Shown here in pieces: positions 15,770-23,224 of a DNA stretch of 64,000 nt (position 1 is its first letter; each line of letters starts with the position of its first letter). The translations under genes and the position numbers were made by a program. The notes beneath the pieces were generated by a model, which was given only the letters and a program-made list of their open reading frames with translations, had not been told where the DNA came from and did not search any database. This DNA is from Curtobacterium citreum (GTDB lineage Bacteria; Actinomycetota; Actinomycetes; Actinomycetales; Microbacteriaceae): contig NZ_VFMQ01000001.1 in NCBI RefSeq assembly GCF_006715175.1, forward strand, positions 3,472,001-3,536,000, in the 5' to 3' direction.

Positions 15770-18199
15770 TCAGGCCTGCGCGACGGCCGACCGGTGACGA
15801 CGACGGGCCACGAGGACACCGGTCCCGGCCGCCAGGAGCAGGAGCGCCGCAGCGATCCCACCGCCCAGCTCGGCACCGGTGAACGCGAGCGCACCCGTCG
15901 CGGGGTCGATCGTCACGGCCGTCCACCCGAGCACCGTGCCGTCGGACGCCGTGACCACGATGCGGTGCTGCCCGGCCGGGACGTCGGCGGGGACGACCAC
16001 CGTCACGGTGCCGTCCGCGGCGACGACCGGCGTCCCGAGGAGTCGAGGCTCGGAGAACAGCCAGACCGCGACACGCTCACCGGCGTACTGCGCCCCGACG
16101 GAGATCGTCGCCGAGGACCCGGCTCGGACCACCGACGGCGCCGACACCGAGCCGCGGTTCCCCTCCGTGAGCGACGAGGCGTCCGGCGCGACCGGGGCCG
16201 CCGGGGTCGTCGGGGTGGTCGGGTTGGTCGGGCCAGGGGCGGTCTGGGTCGGCGTCGGGGTTCCGTCACCCGCTCCCGGCGAAGGCGTGCCGCCGTCACC
16301 CGGAGCGGGCGTGCCGCCGTCACCAGGCGCGGGCGTCCCGCCGTCGCCCGGCTCCGTCGACGCGTCGCACGGGTACGTCCCGGTCCGCAGCGAAGACCCG
16401 TCCGTGTCGTTGTCGTCGGCGGTGAAGGTCGCCCGGGCGCCGTCCACACAGCGCCCCGAGATCGCGAAGCCCTCGTTGGCGAGCCCTCGGTCGGCGTTCG
16501 CCGGCGCCTCGTACAGCGTCGCGAGCGTGAACGCCCCGTCCTGCACGTCGAACAGCGCGGTGCGCCCGGAGCAGGCCTCGTCGCAGACGACCCAGAGCGC
16601 GTCGAGCGTGGGGTCGAACTGCACCTCGGCGACTAGGGAGAACGGCGTCGCGATCGTGGCGACGCGCTGGAACGCCCCGTCGTCCATCAGCGCGTAGGCG
16701 TAGACGCTCGCGGTGCCCTCGACCCCGACCAGGAAGAGGCCCTCGCCGTGCCTGGGGTACGAGGTGGGCGCGTAGGCCGCACCGGTGTGCTGGTCGACGA
16801 ACCCGTGTGACGTCAGCCACGCGTCCGGCACCCAGGTCACGCCCTCGAGCCCGGCGTTCGCGCCGAGACCCGGGAAGTCCGCGGCGAGGTTCCACTCGTC
16901 CGTCGCGCGCAGCACCGACTCGGAGCCGTCGGCGCTCGCGAAGCGCAGCACCGCGGGGCGGCTCACCTTCGACACGTCGTTGTCGCGCTCGGTCGACACG
17001 TAGACCGCGCCGGGGTCGTCGGCCGTGACGGTGACGCCCTCGGCGTCGGGCGTCCCGGTGCCGTCGGCGTACCGCAGGTCGACGCCGGCGGCGTTCGTCG
17101 GTGCCCAGCCGCCCCGGCCGTCCGGGGCCAGGTGGTAGAGCAGTCCGTCACCGTTCTGCACGGCCCAGAGTCGACCGTCCGCCGTCGTGGCGGAGGGTGC
17201 CCAGTCGAGGCCGCTCAGGTCTCCGGTGAAGGTGTCCTCGGCGTCCAGGACGGTCTCGTCCGGGCCGCCGGGCCACGCCTCGGCGGTCACGGACCCGGCG
17301 AAGCGGTTCGCCGCGCCCTTCGTCGGCTCGGCGGTCTCGGCGAAGGCGCCGGTGCCGTCCGGGTTCCGTCCGTACGTCGTCGCGGCGTGCGCCGTCCAGG
17401 AGTACGAGTCCACCGGGACGCCCCGGGGGTCGGACAGCCGGACGGCGTCCGCCTTGCCGAGCCCGAAGCCGAACCGGGCCTCGTCGAGCACCGTGAAGCC
17501 ACCCGGCGCGACGGTGGGGCCCGCCGGGATCGTCCACTCGTGGTCGTCCTCGCTGTCCCGGAGCACGTACCCGCCGAGGTCGACCGTGGTCGTCCCGACG
17601 TTCGTCAGCTCGACCCAGTCGCCCGGGGTGCCGTCCTGCGACTCGACCTCGTTGATGCGGACCGGCGAGGAGCAGTCGTTCGGCTTCCCCTTGGTCGACG
17701 CGGTCGTGTCGACGAGCCTGCCGGAGCCGTCCGGGCAGCTGCCGTACGTGACGGCCGCGTGCGTGCTCCACGCGTACCGCAGCGTCAGGGCGCCTGAGGG
17801 GTCGTAGAGCCGGACCGCGTCGGCACCGCCGAGCCCGAAGTCGAAGCCGGGGCGGGTGGTGGTCTCCTGGTCGACGACGAGGTACCCGCCGGCGGCGATC
17901 GTCGACCCCTGCGGCAGCACGTACGCGGCGTGCGACGAGTCGGAGTCCAGGAAGCGCCAGCCGCTCAGGTCGATCGAAGCCGACGAGGTGTTCACCAGCT
18001 CGACCCAGTCGGTGTCGTCGGCGTTGGACTCCACCTCGTTGATCGCGAGTCCGGCGACGGGGCCGGTGGCGACGCGGGCGCCGACGGTGGGGTCGTCGTC
18101 ACCGACCGCGGCGACGGCGGGGGTCGCGGTCAGCACTCCGGCGGCGAGGGCGATGCCCGTCGCGAGGCCGGCGCCGAGCCGCAGGGCAGGGGTGCGCAT
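15770..18199 (-). CDS. LAxTG cell-wall-anchored protein with two lamin-tail domains and a beta-propeller-like region
   Basis: An 809-residue secreted protein. It has a signal peptide (1-30), two lamin-tail-type domains (about 45-165 and 178-295, each with INEVES...DWVEL), and a propeller-like region (about 310-610) resembling esterase-like or SdiA-regulated folds. There follow a PAPGDGGT triple repeat, a Thr/Pro-rich wall spacer and an Ig-like segment. The C-terminus reads LAFTG (771-775), a hydrophobic span and a basic tail, fitting class E sortase anchoring. GAAGGA precedes the ATG. Function unknown; possibly surface nucleic-acid or phosphate-related, which is inference. Confidence 0.85.
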   Translation of the reverse strand: MRTPALRLGAGLATGIALAAGVLTATPAVAAVGDDDPTVGARVATGPVAGLAINEVESNADDTDWVELVNTSSASIDLSGWRFLDSDSSHAAYVLPQGSTIAAGGYLVVDQETTTRPGFDFGLGGADAVRLYDPSGALTLRYAWSTHAAVTYGSCPDGSGRLVDTTASTKGKPNDCSSPVRINEVESQDGTPGDWVELTNVGTTTVDLGGYVLRDSEDDHEWTIPAGPTVAPGGFTVLDEARFGFGLGKADAVRLSDPRGVPVDSYSWTAHAATTYGRNPDGTGAFAETAEPTKGAANRFAGSVTAEAWPGGPDETVLDAEDTFTGDLSGLDWAPSATTADGRLWAVQNGDGLLYHLAPDGRGGWAPTNAAGVDLRYADGTGTPDAEGVTVTADDPGAVYVSTERDNDVSKVSRPAVLRFASADGSESVLRATDEWNLAADFPGLGANAGLEGVTWVPDAWLTSHGFVDQHTGAAYAPTSYPRHGEGLFLVGVEGTASVYAYALMDDGAFQRVATIATPFSLVAEVQFDPTLDALWVVCDEACSGRTALFDVQDGAFTLATLYEAPANADRGLANEGFAISGRCVDGARATFTADDNDTDGSSLRTGTYPCDASTEPGDGGTPAPGDGGTPAPGDGGTPSPGAGDGTPTPTQTAPGPTNPTTPTTPAAPVAPDASSLTEGNRGSVSAPSVVRAGSSATISVGAQYAGERVAVWLFSEPRLLGTPVVAADGTVTVVVPADVPAGQHRIVVTASDGTVLGWTAVTIDPATGALAFTGAELGGGIAAALLLLAAGTGVLVARRRHRSAVAQA

Positions 18200-18379
18200 G
18201 CAGGGTCCTTCTCAGGGAGGTCGGGGGACCTGCACGACTGTTCAGCATCTCGGCGTCCGTCCGGTGGCGACCAGGTGAACGACAGGTGTCGCGCCACGGG
18301 CGGTGACCGGTGCGGCTTCTCAGGGGACGCCGACAGGATGGAGCGGACCCCGCGAGCGCGCTCGGTCGGAGAGGGAACC

Positions 18380-18808
18380 GTGACGGACGACACCACCAAC
18401 ACCGCACTGCAGTCGATGATCGACCGCGCAGGACGCATCACCGCCGAGGAGGCCGAGGCCCTCGACGTCGCCTGGAAGGCCGACGAGCAGATCGTGGTGC
18501 CGGAGGCGAGCGCGTCGCTCGCGATCCAGGGCGGCGCGGACGGCCGCATGGTGACGAACGCCGACCTGCTCGCCGCGTGGCAGCACGCGCTCGACGCCGC
18601 CGGTGCCGCCGGCCGGGTCGACGAGATCGAGGCCGCGCAGGCGGCCGGACGCGCGGTGAAGCACTCCGACGCGCACCTCCGCGACCGCGCCGGGGCCGAG
18701 GAGGCCGTCCGGTCCGCGGTCCTCGCCACCGGGGTGCGCGACCTCCTGTCGGACGACGAGTACGACACCCTGACCGCGACCTGGCGGAAGGTTCTCGGCG
18801 CCGCCTGA
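18380..18808 (+). CDS. Hypothetical protein, 142 residues
   Basis: A soluble, acidic, alanine-rich and probably all-helical protein. I do not recognise the family. The GTG at 18380 is chosen because GGAGAGGG precedes it. An ATG 42 bases upstream (18338) is in frame and would add 14 residues. It is divergent from the LAxTG protein gene and converges on the ROK gene. It ends just before a degenerate GGAGGCACGG palindrome. Confidence 0.65.
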   Translation: MTDDTTNTALQSMIDRAGRITAEEAEALDVAWKADEQIVVPEASASLAIQGGADGRMVTNADLLAAWQHALDAAGAAGRVDEIEAAQAAGRAVKHSDAHLRDRAGAEEAVRSAVLATGVRDLLSDDEYDTLTATWRKVLGAA

Positions 18809-18822
18809 CCCACACCCTGACC

Positions 18823-18866
18823 AGCGGAAGGCGCGCGCCGGACCGGCACCGTGCCTCCCGTCCGCG
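18823..18866. repeat. Degenerate GGAGGCACGG-family palindrome
   Basis: The right arm GGCACCGTGCCTCCCGTCCGC is intact. The left arm is shortened to GCGGAAGGCGCG, as if CGGG had been lost. It sits 15 bases after the hypothetical gene. A 20-base stretch (GACCGGCACCGTGCCTCCCG) is identical to one inside the exporter gene at about 25091. Confidence 0.55.
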
Positions 18867-18935
18867 TCAGCGCCGACCAGGTGTCAGCGCCGACCAGGCG
18901 TCAGCGCCGGTTCAGGCGTCAGCGCCGGATCAGCA
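18865..18935. repeat. Four tandem 17-18-base repeats overlapping the ROK stop codon
   Basis: The unit GTCAGCGCCGACCAGGC repeats four times with small changes (CGACCAGG, CGACCAGG, CGGTTCAGG, CGGATCAG). The last unit contains the stop codon of the ROK gene on the minus strand. The array may have grown from the end of that gene. Confidence 0.75.
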
Positions 18936-20169
18936 GCGCGCTCGCGCGCGGTGACAGCGCCGCGTCGAGGACCAGGCAAGCCGCGCCGACGGCCGCCACG
19001 TCCGCGCCCCGACCGCTGTCCTGCACCACCACCGGGTGCTTCGGCACCAGCAGCGGCGACCCGACGACCGCCTGCCGGGCGGCCGGCAGGGCGACGGGCG
19101 CGATCCGCGACCAGAACGGACCGCCGAACACGACCCGGTCGATGTCGAGCAGGTTCACGATGAGCACGACGGCGTTCCCCATCACGGTGCCGGCCTCGGC
19201 CGCGAGCGTCACCGCGACCGGGTCGTCGGCGTCGATCGCCTCGCCGAGCGCGGCCCACGCCCGCTGGACCGCGGCGGCGTCGTCCTCGGAGCCGGTCCCG
19301 CCGAGCGCGAGTCCGCGCTCCCGCGCGACCTGCACGAGCCGGTCGGGGGCGACGGCGGCCCCGACCTCACCCCGGGCGCCCGATCCGTCCGGGGTGCCCG
19401 CGAGGCCGCCCTGGTCGACCATGATGTGCCCGGCGTCCCCGGCGTTCGAGCCGACCCCGCGCACCGGTTCGTGGTCGACGACGAGTCCGACGCCGAAGCC
19501 CGTGCCGAAGTACACGAACGCGAAGTTCCGGGCGGACGACTCCCCCGCCAGGAACATCTCGCCGACGACCGCGGCGGTGACGTCCTTCTCGAGGAGCACC
19601 GGGAACCCGGTGGCCTCGGCGAGCGCGTCGCGCAGCGGGACGTCGCGCCACCGGGGCAGGAAGGGCGGGTCGAGCACGACGCCCGCGTCCACGTCGATGG
19701 GGCCCGGGCTCGCGATGCCGACGCCGAGCACCGCCTCGACCGCGATGCCCGCACCCGCGACCAGGCCGTCGATGGCGGTCGCGATGGTGCGGACGACCTC
19801 GTCCGGGTCCTCGGCGGACGGCGTCGAGGTCGTCGTCTCGGCGAGCACCGTGCCGGCCAGGTCGAGCAGCACGTACGTGACCACCGCCGGGTCGACGTGC
19901 ACCCCGACGGCGTACCGGCTCGAGGCCTCGAGCCGCAGGATCGTCCGCGGCTTCCCCCGCCCGGCGACGACCGTGCCGGACTCGACGATCATCCCCGCCT
20001 CGATGAGGAACCGGGTGACGTTCGAGACCGTCTGCGCGCTCAGGCCCGTGCGGGCGGCGAGCTCCACGCGGCTCAGGCCGTCCGGCGACCGGCGGACCGC
20101 GTCGAGCACGACGGTGCGGTTGAACCCGCCGATCGACGGCAGGTTCGCCCCACGCCGGTGCTCCACCAT
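18919..20169 (-). CDS. ROK family transcriptional regulator
   Basis: A 416-residue regulator. It has an N-terminal winged helix (about 15-70, LSRVELAARTGLSAQTVSNV) and a ROK sugar-kinase-like domain with GVGIASPGPID, YFGTGFGVGLV and AGDAGHIMV. The usual ROK zinc motif (CxCGxxGCxE) after the GHI segment is missing and replaced by a Gly/Ser/Ala stretch. The ATG at 20169 has TATGGT six bases upstream, suggesting a leaderless start. It is a candidate regulator of the mannoside operon 4 kb away. Confidence 0.88.
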   Translation of the reverse strand: MVEHRRGANLPSIGGFNRTVVLDAVRRSPDGLSRVELAARTGLSAQTVSNVTRFLIEAGMIVESGTVVAGRGKPRTILRLEASSRYAVGVHVDPAVVTYVLLDLAGTVLAETTTSTPSAEDPDEVVRTIATAIDGLVAGAGIAVEAVLGVGIASPGPIDVDAGVVLDPPFLPRWRDVPLRDALAEATGFPVLLEKDVTAAVVGEMFLAGESSARNFAFVYFGTGFGVGLVVDHEPVRGVGSNAGDAGHIMVDQGGLAGTPDGSGARGEVGAAVAPDRLVQVARERGLALGGTGSEDDAAAVQRAWAALGEAIDADDPVAVTLAAEAGTVMGNAVVLIVNLLDIDRVVFGGPFWSRIAPVALPAARQAVVGSPLLVPKHPVVVQDSGRGADVAAVGAACLVLDAALSPRASALLIRR

Positions 20170-20270
20170 CCCGCGACCATACCGCGCGGTCCGGACGGCG
20201 CTGCAACGGACGTGCAACGGTCGTGTCACCGTCCTGGCCCCCGGTCGGGGAGCACCGCTAGCCTGACCCC

Positions 20271-20726
20271 ATGTCCGACCTGCGCCTCGAAGAACTCTCC
20301 GCGTCCACCGCCGCCGCAGCGAACTCCCTGACGCTCAAGCCGGGGCAGGAGGAGTTCGTGCAGCCGCAGACCTACGCGGTCGCGGAGTCCGACGTGAAGC
20401 CCAGCTCCGCCTGGACCCGCGTCGTCCTCGACGGGGACCGGGTCGTCGGCGTGATCGTCGGCACCTTCGACGAGGACAACGCGGACGAGGAGCTCCGGAG
20501 CGCGATCTGGCGCGTGCACGTCGCCGGTGACGCCCAGGGCCGGGGCGTCGGACGCTTCGCGGTGCACGGCCTGGCAGACGAGGCGCGGAGCCGAGGGTTC
20601 GAACGCCTGACCGTCGTGTACGAGCCCGGCGGCGAGGTCGGTCCCGAGGCGTTCTTCCGCGCGCTCGGCTTCTCGGTCGTGCGCGAGACGCAGTACGGCG
20701 ACCACTTCGCCGCGCTGTCCCTGTAG
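20271..20726 (+). CDS. GNAT family N-acetyltransferase
   Basis: A 151-residue acetyl-CoA-dependent acetyltransferase. The acetyl-CoA loop is seen in RVHVAGDAQGRGVGRFAVHG (Q/RxxGxG/A) and a C-terminal FFRALGFSVV segment closes the fold. The substrate is unknown. TAGCCT lies six bases before the ATG and there is no Shine-Dalgarno, so the message is probably leaderless. The stop overlaps the next start by one base (TAGTG), coupling it to the alkyltransferase-like gene. Confidence 0.87.
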   Translation: MSDLRLEELSASTAAAANSLTLKPGQEEFVQPQTYAVAESDVKPSSAWTRVVLDGDRVVGVIVGTFDEDNADEELRSAIWRVHVAGDAQGRGVGRFAVHGLADEARSRGFERLTVVYEPGGEVGPEAFFRALGFSVVRETQYGDHFAALSL

Positions 20727-21061
20727 TGCCCTCCGAGCCCGACCCGACGGACTTCGGTGCCGCGGTCGCGCTGGTGGTGCGGTCGATCCCACCCGGTCGG
20801 GTGATGACCTACGGAGACGTCGCCGCTGAACTCGGGTCACGTGCACCCCGGGCGGTCGGCAAGGTGATGGCGCACGAGGGCTCGGACCTGCCGTGGTGGC
20901 GGGTGGTCCGCTCCGGCGGGCTGCCGCCGGTCCGGCACGAGACCCGCGCGTTCGAGCACTACCGGGCGGAGGGGACGCCGCTCGTGCAGGGCTCCTCGGC
21001 CTGGAGGATCGACATGCGCCGTGCGCGCTGGTCCGGCTTCTTCGAGCAGCTGCGAGATTAA
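20726..21061 (+). CDS. Alkyltransferase-like protein (MGMT fold without the active cysteine)
   Basis: A 111-residue protein of the O6-alkylguanine-DNA methyltransferase C-terminal fold. In place of the methyl-accepting PCHRV motif it reads PWWRVV, with Trp at the cysteine position. This is the mark of alkyltransferase-like proteins, which bind alkylated guanine and hand the lesion to nucleotide excision repair. The helix-turn-helix and arginine finger region (MTYGDVAAELGSRAPRAVGK) is intact. GTG start, overlapping the preceding stop by one base. Confidence 0.9.
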   Translation: MPSEPDPTDFGAAVALVVRSIPPGRVMTYGDVAAELGSRAPRAVGKVMAHEGSDLPWWRVVRSGGLPPVRHETRAFEHYRAEGTPLVQGSSAWRIDMRRARWSGFFEQLRD

Positions 21062-21115
21062 CTGCATACGACATTTCAGATGTACAACTGAGCGACCTCG
21101 TCTCGAAAGGACACC

Positions 21116-22630
21116 ATGCTCAGGAAGAACCACGTCATCGCCACGACCGCCGTCACGGTCGGTCTCCTCTGCGCCGCGGCAGCTCCGGCATCGGCAGCGA
21201 CGAACGCCTTCGGAACCGCTGCGACCGCCAGCGCGTCCGCCCGTGCCTCGTCGACGATCCCCGGCAGCTCGACCGAACTGCGCTACTTCGGCGGCGTGCC
21301 CGTGCTCGACCTCGGCGACTCGCGACTCGCCCTTGCGTCGTCGCGCTCGGTCGTCGTCTCGGGAGTCGCCTCCGCCGCCGGCACCTTCCACCTGTCGGAC
21401 GGTGACCGTGAGCTCTGCAGCGTCGCCACGCAGGGGCTGGCCTTCGTCTGCGAGATCCCGGACCTCGCGCCGGGGGAACGCGAGCTGCACGCCTTCGTCA
21501 CGACTCCCGACGGCAGCCGCACCGCCGAGGACGTCGTGCTCCTGCGCGCCCGCGTCGAGAAGCCCAACGTCACCTCCGCCACCCGCCACGGTGACGTCGC
21601 CGTGATCGAGGGCACCGCGACCCCCGGCGCGCACATCACCGTCGCGACCCCCTCCGACGACGCCACGGTGGCCGAGGCCGACGCGAACGACGGCACGTTC
21701 CGCGTGGAAGCACCGGTGCGACCGGGCAACGCCGACGAGGACGACGCCTTCCGCGTCCGCGCCACGGTCGACCTGCCCGCCGACCAGCAGGGCGACCCCG
21801 AGGACTCGCTCGGCACCAGTGCGTGGACCCAGGTCGACGTCGACGACCAGGGCGGGACCCCCGACCCCGGCACCGGCGGCCCCAGCGACGTCGTCACGCC
21901 CCCGACCGACGTCGACCCCGGCTTCACCCCGCAGCCCGGCGACGGCGGCGAGACCCCCGACCCCGGCGACGGCGGCGAGGGCGAGACCCCCGGTGACGGC
22001 GGCGAGGGCGAGACCCCTGACCCCGGCACCGGCGGCCCCAGCGACGTCGTCACGCCCCCGACCGACGTCGACCCCGGCTTCACCCCGCAGCCCGGCGACG
22101 GCGGCGAGACCCCCGACCCCGGCGACGGCGGCGAGGGCGAGACCCCCGCACCGGTCGACCCGATCCAGTGGATCATCCCGACGGATGACGGTGCTGGCTA
22201 CACCTCGCTGCAGGTCCGCGGGGAACCGGGCACCTCGGTCACGGCGACCACCCCGACGGGCGACACCGTCCGCGGCCGCCTGGACGGCTCGGGCTCCGCA
22301 CGCCTGCAGCTGCACCTGCCGTCGCAGTTCCGCTGGAGCGTGCAGGTGACGGCCGAGCACGACGGTGCCACGGCCGAGCGCACCGTCGAGGTGGGCACCG
22401 GCCCGCGCGCCGACCAGGGCACCCTGGTCGCGACCGCCGTCTCGAAGGGCTACGAATCGCAGATCTGGTTCGCGGGCGCGACCGGCTCCGTCACGATCTC
22501 CTACGACGGCCAGACGACCACCGCGTCCGGCAACGAGAGCGGCTGGGGCCGGTACGTCTACGGACCGAAGGCCGGCACCGTCGTGACGGTCACGGACGCC
22601 TCCGGAGCCTCGACGACCATCACCGTCTGA
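21116..22630 (+). CDS. Secreted repeat protein with Pro/Gly/Asp-rich linker
   Basis: A 504-residue exported protein with a signal peptide (1-27, ending ASAATN). An Ig-like region (about 75-235) contains a bacterial-Ig-type ATPGAHITV segment. A linker (about 248-345) is rich in TPDPGDGGEGE and includes a near-exact 136-base duplication. Further beta-rich domains follow (VRGEPGTSVTATTP, GATGSVTISYDG). No LPxTG/LAxTG signal or C-terminal membrane span is seen, so it is probably released or bound non-covalently. AAAGGA precedes the ATG. No family is recognised for the whole protein. Confidence 0.8.
   Translation: MLRKNHVIATTAVTVGLLCAAAAPASAATNAFGTAATASASARASSTIPGSSTELRYFGGVPVLDLGDSRLALASSRSVVVSGVASAAGTFHLSDGDRELCSVATQGLAFVCEIPDLAPGERELHAFVTTPDGSRTAEDVVLLRARVEKPNVTSATRHGDVAVIEGTATPGAHITVATPSDDATVAEADANDGTFRVEAPVRPGNADEDDAFRVRATVDLPADQQGDPEDSLGTSAWTQVDVDDQGGTPDPGTGGPSDVVTPPTDVDPGFTPQPGDGGETPDPGDGGEGETPGDGGEGETPDPGTGGPSDVVTPPTDVDPGFTPQPGDGGETPDPGDGGEGETPAPVDPIQWIIPTDDGAGYTSLQVRGEPGTSVTATTPTGDTVRGRLDGSGSARLQLHLPSQFRWSVQVTAEHDGATAERTVEVGTGPRADQGTLVATAVSKGYESQIWFAGATGSVTISYDGQTTTASGNESGWGRYVYGPKAGTVVTVTDASGASTTITV
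21857..22148. repeat. 136-base direct duplication within the linker
   Basis: Bases 21857-21992 and 22013-22148 are identical except for one C/T change near the start, at an offset of 156 bases. The near identity at synonymous positions points to recent duplication. It doubles the segment containing VVTPPTDVDPGFTPQPGDGG. Confidence 0.85.
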
Positions 22631-22660
22631 GACGACCGGACCCGCCCGGACGGCTGAACC

Positions 22661-22703
22661 GACGGCCGGCACCGCGGTCCCGCGGACCGCGGCGCCGGCC
22701 GTC
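22661..22703. terminator. Strong hairpin terminator
   Basis: A 20-base stem (GACGGCCGGCACCGCGGTCC with its complement, one mismatch) closes on a three-base loop CGC. It lies 30 bases after the secreted repeat protein gene and before the end of the convergent DUF805 gene, so it can serve both. There is no T-run. Confidence 0.8.
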
Positions 22704-22761
22704 GCCGTCGTCCGGGTGGTCCGTCGCCCCCGCACGCACGACGGACGGGACGCGGGGTCGA

Positions 22762-23187
22762 TCAGGCGTCGAAGCGGGTGCCCTCCGCCTTCGACGGCAG
22801 CAGGAACAGGACGAGCAGGACGAGCGCGCCCACGACGGGCAGCAGGAGCAGGAACTGCCAGAAGCCGGACCGGTTCGCGTCGTGCAGGCGCCGGGCGCCG
22901 AGGGCGAGCGAGCCGATCAGCGTGACGAGTCCCCACAGCACGAACAGGTACGAGCCGACCGGGTTCTCGAGCACCGGGGATCCCGGGGTGAACGCCTGCG
23001 GCACGAGCTGCAGCACCAGGCCGACCACGAACGACGTGACCCACCACCACCAGAACTCCGAGCGGGACGCCCGGCCGGTGAACACGGTGTACTTCCGCCA
23101 GAACCGCCGGACCGCCTCGGTGAAGGGTGCCCCGTAGAAGGGGTCGCGCAGGGCGACGCCGCCGGGCTGCACGCTGTCGTTGCTCAT
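22762..23187 (-). CDS. DUF805 membrane protein
   Basis: A 141-residue membrane protein matching DUF805. It shows FWRKYTVFTGRASRSEFWWW at the N-terminus, four hydrophobic segments, and the conserved GARRLHDANRSGFWQFL before the last pair. Function unknown. The ATG at 23187 is chosen; a TTG four codons upstream is also open, and the G-run TTGGGGG lies directly before the ATG. Convergent with the secreted repeat protein gene. Confidence 0.88.
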   Translation of the reverse strand: MSNDSVQPGGVALRDPFYGAPFTEAVRRFWRKYTVFTGRASRSEFWWWWVTSFVVGLVLQLVPQAFTPGSPVLENPVGSYLFVLWGLVTLIGSLALGARRLHDANRSGFWQFLLLLPVVGALVLLVLFLLPSKAEGTRFDA

Positions 23188-23224
23188 CCCCCAAGACAAC
23201 CACGTGCGTGCAGCCCGGCGGGCG

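Noticed and set aside
20590-20615. A tRNA-like GGTTCGAAC string
   Set aside because: It is inside the GNAT coding sequence and has no acceptor or anticodon stem around it. No tRNA is seen in the window.
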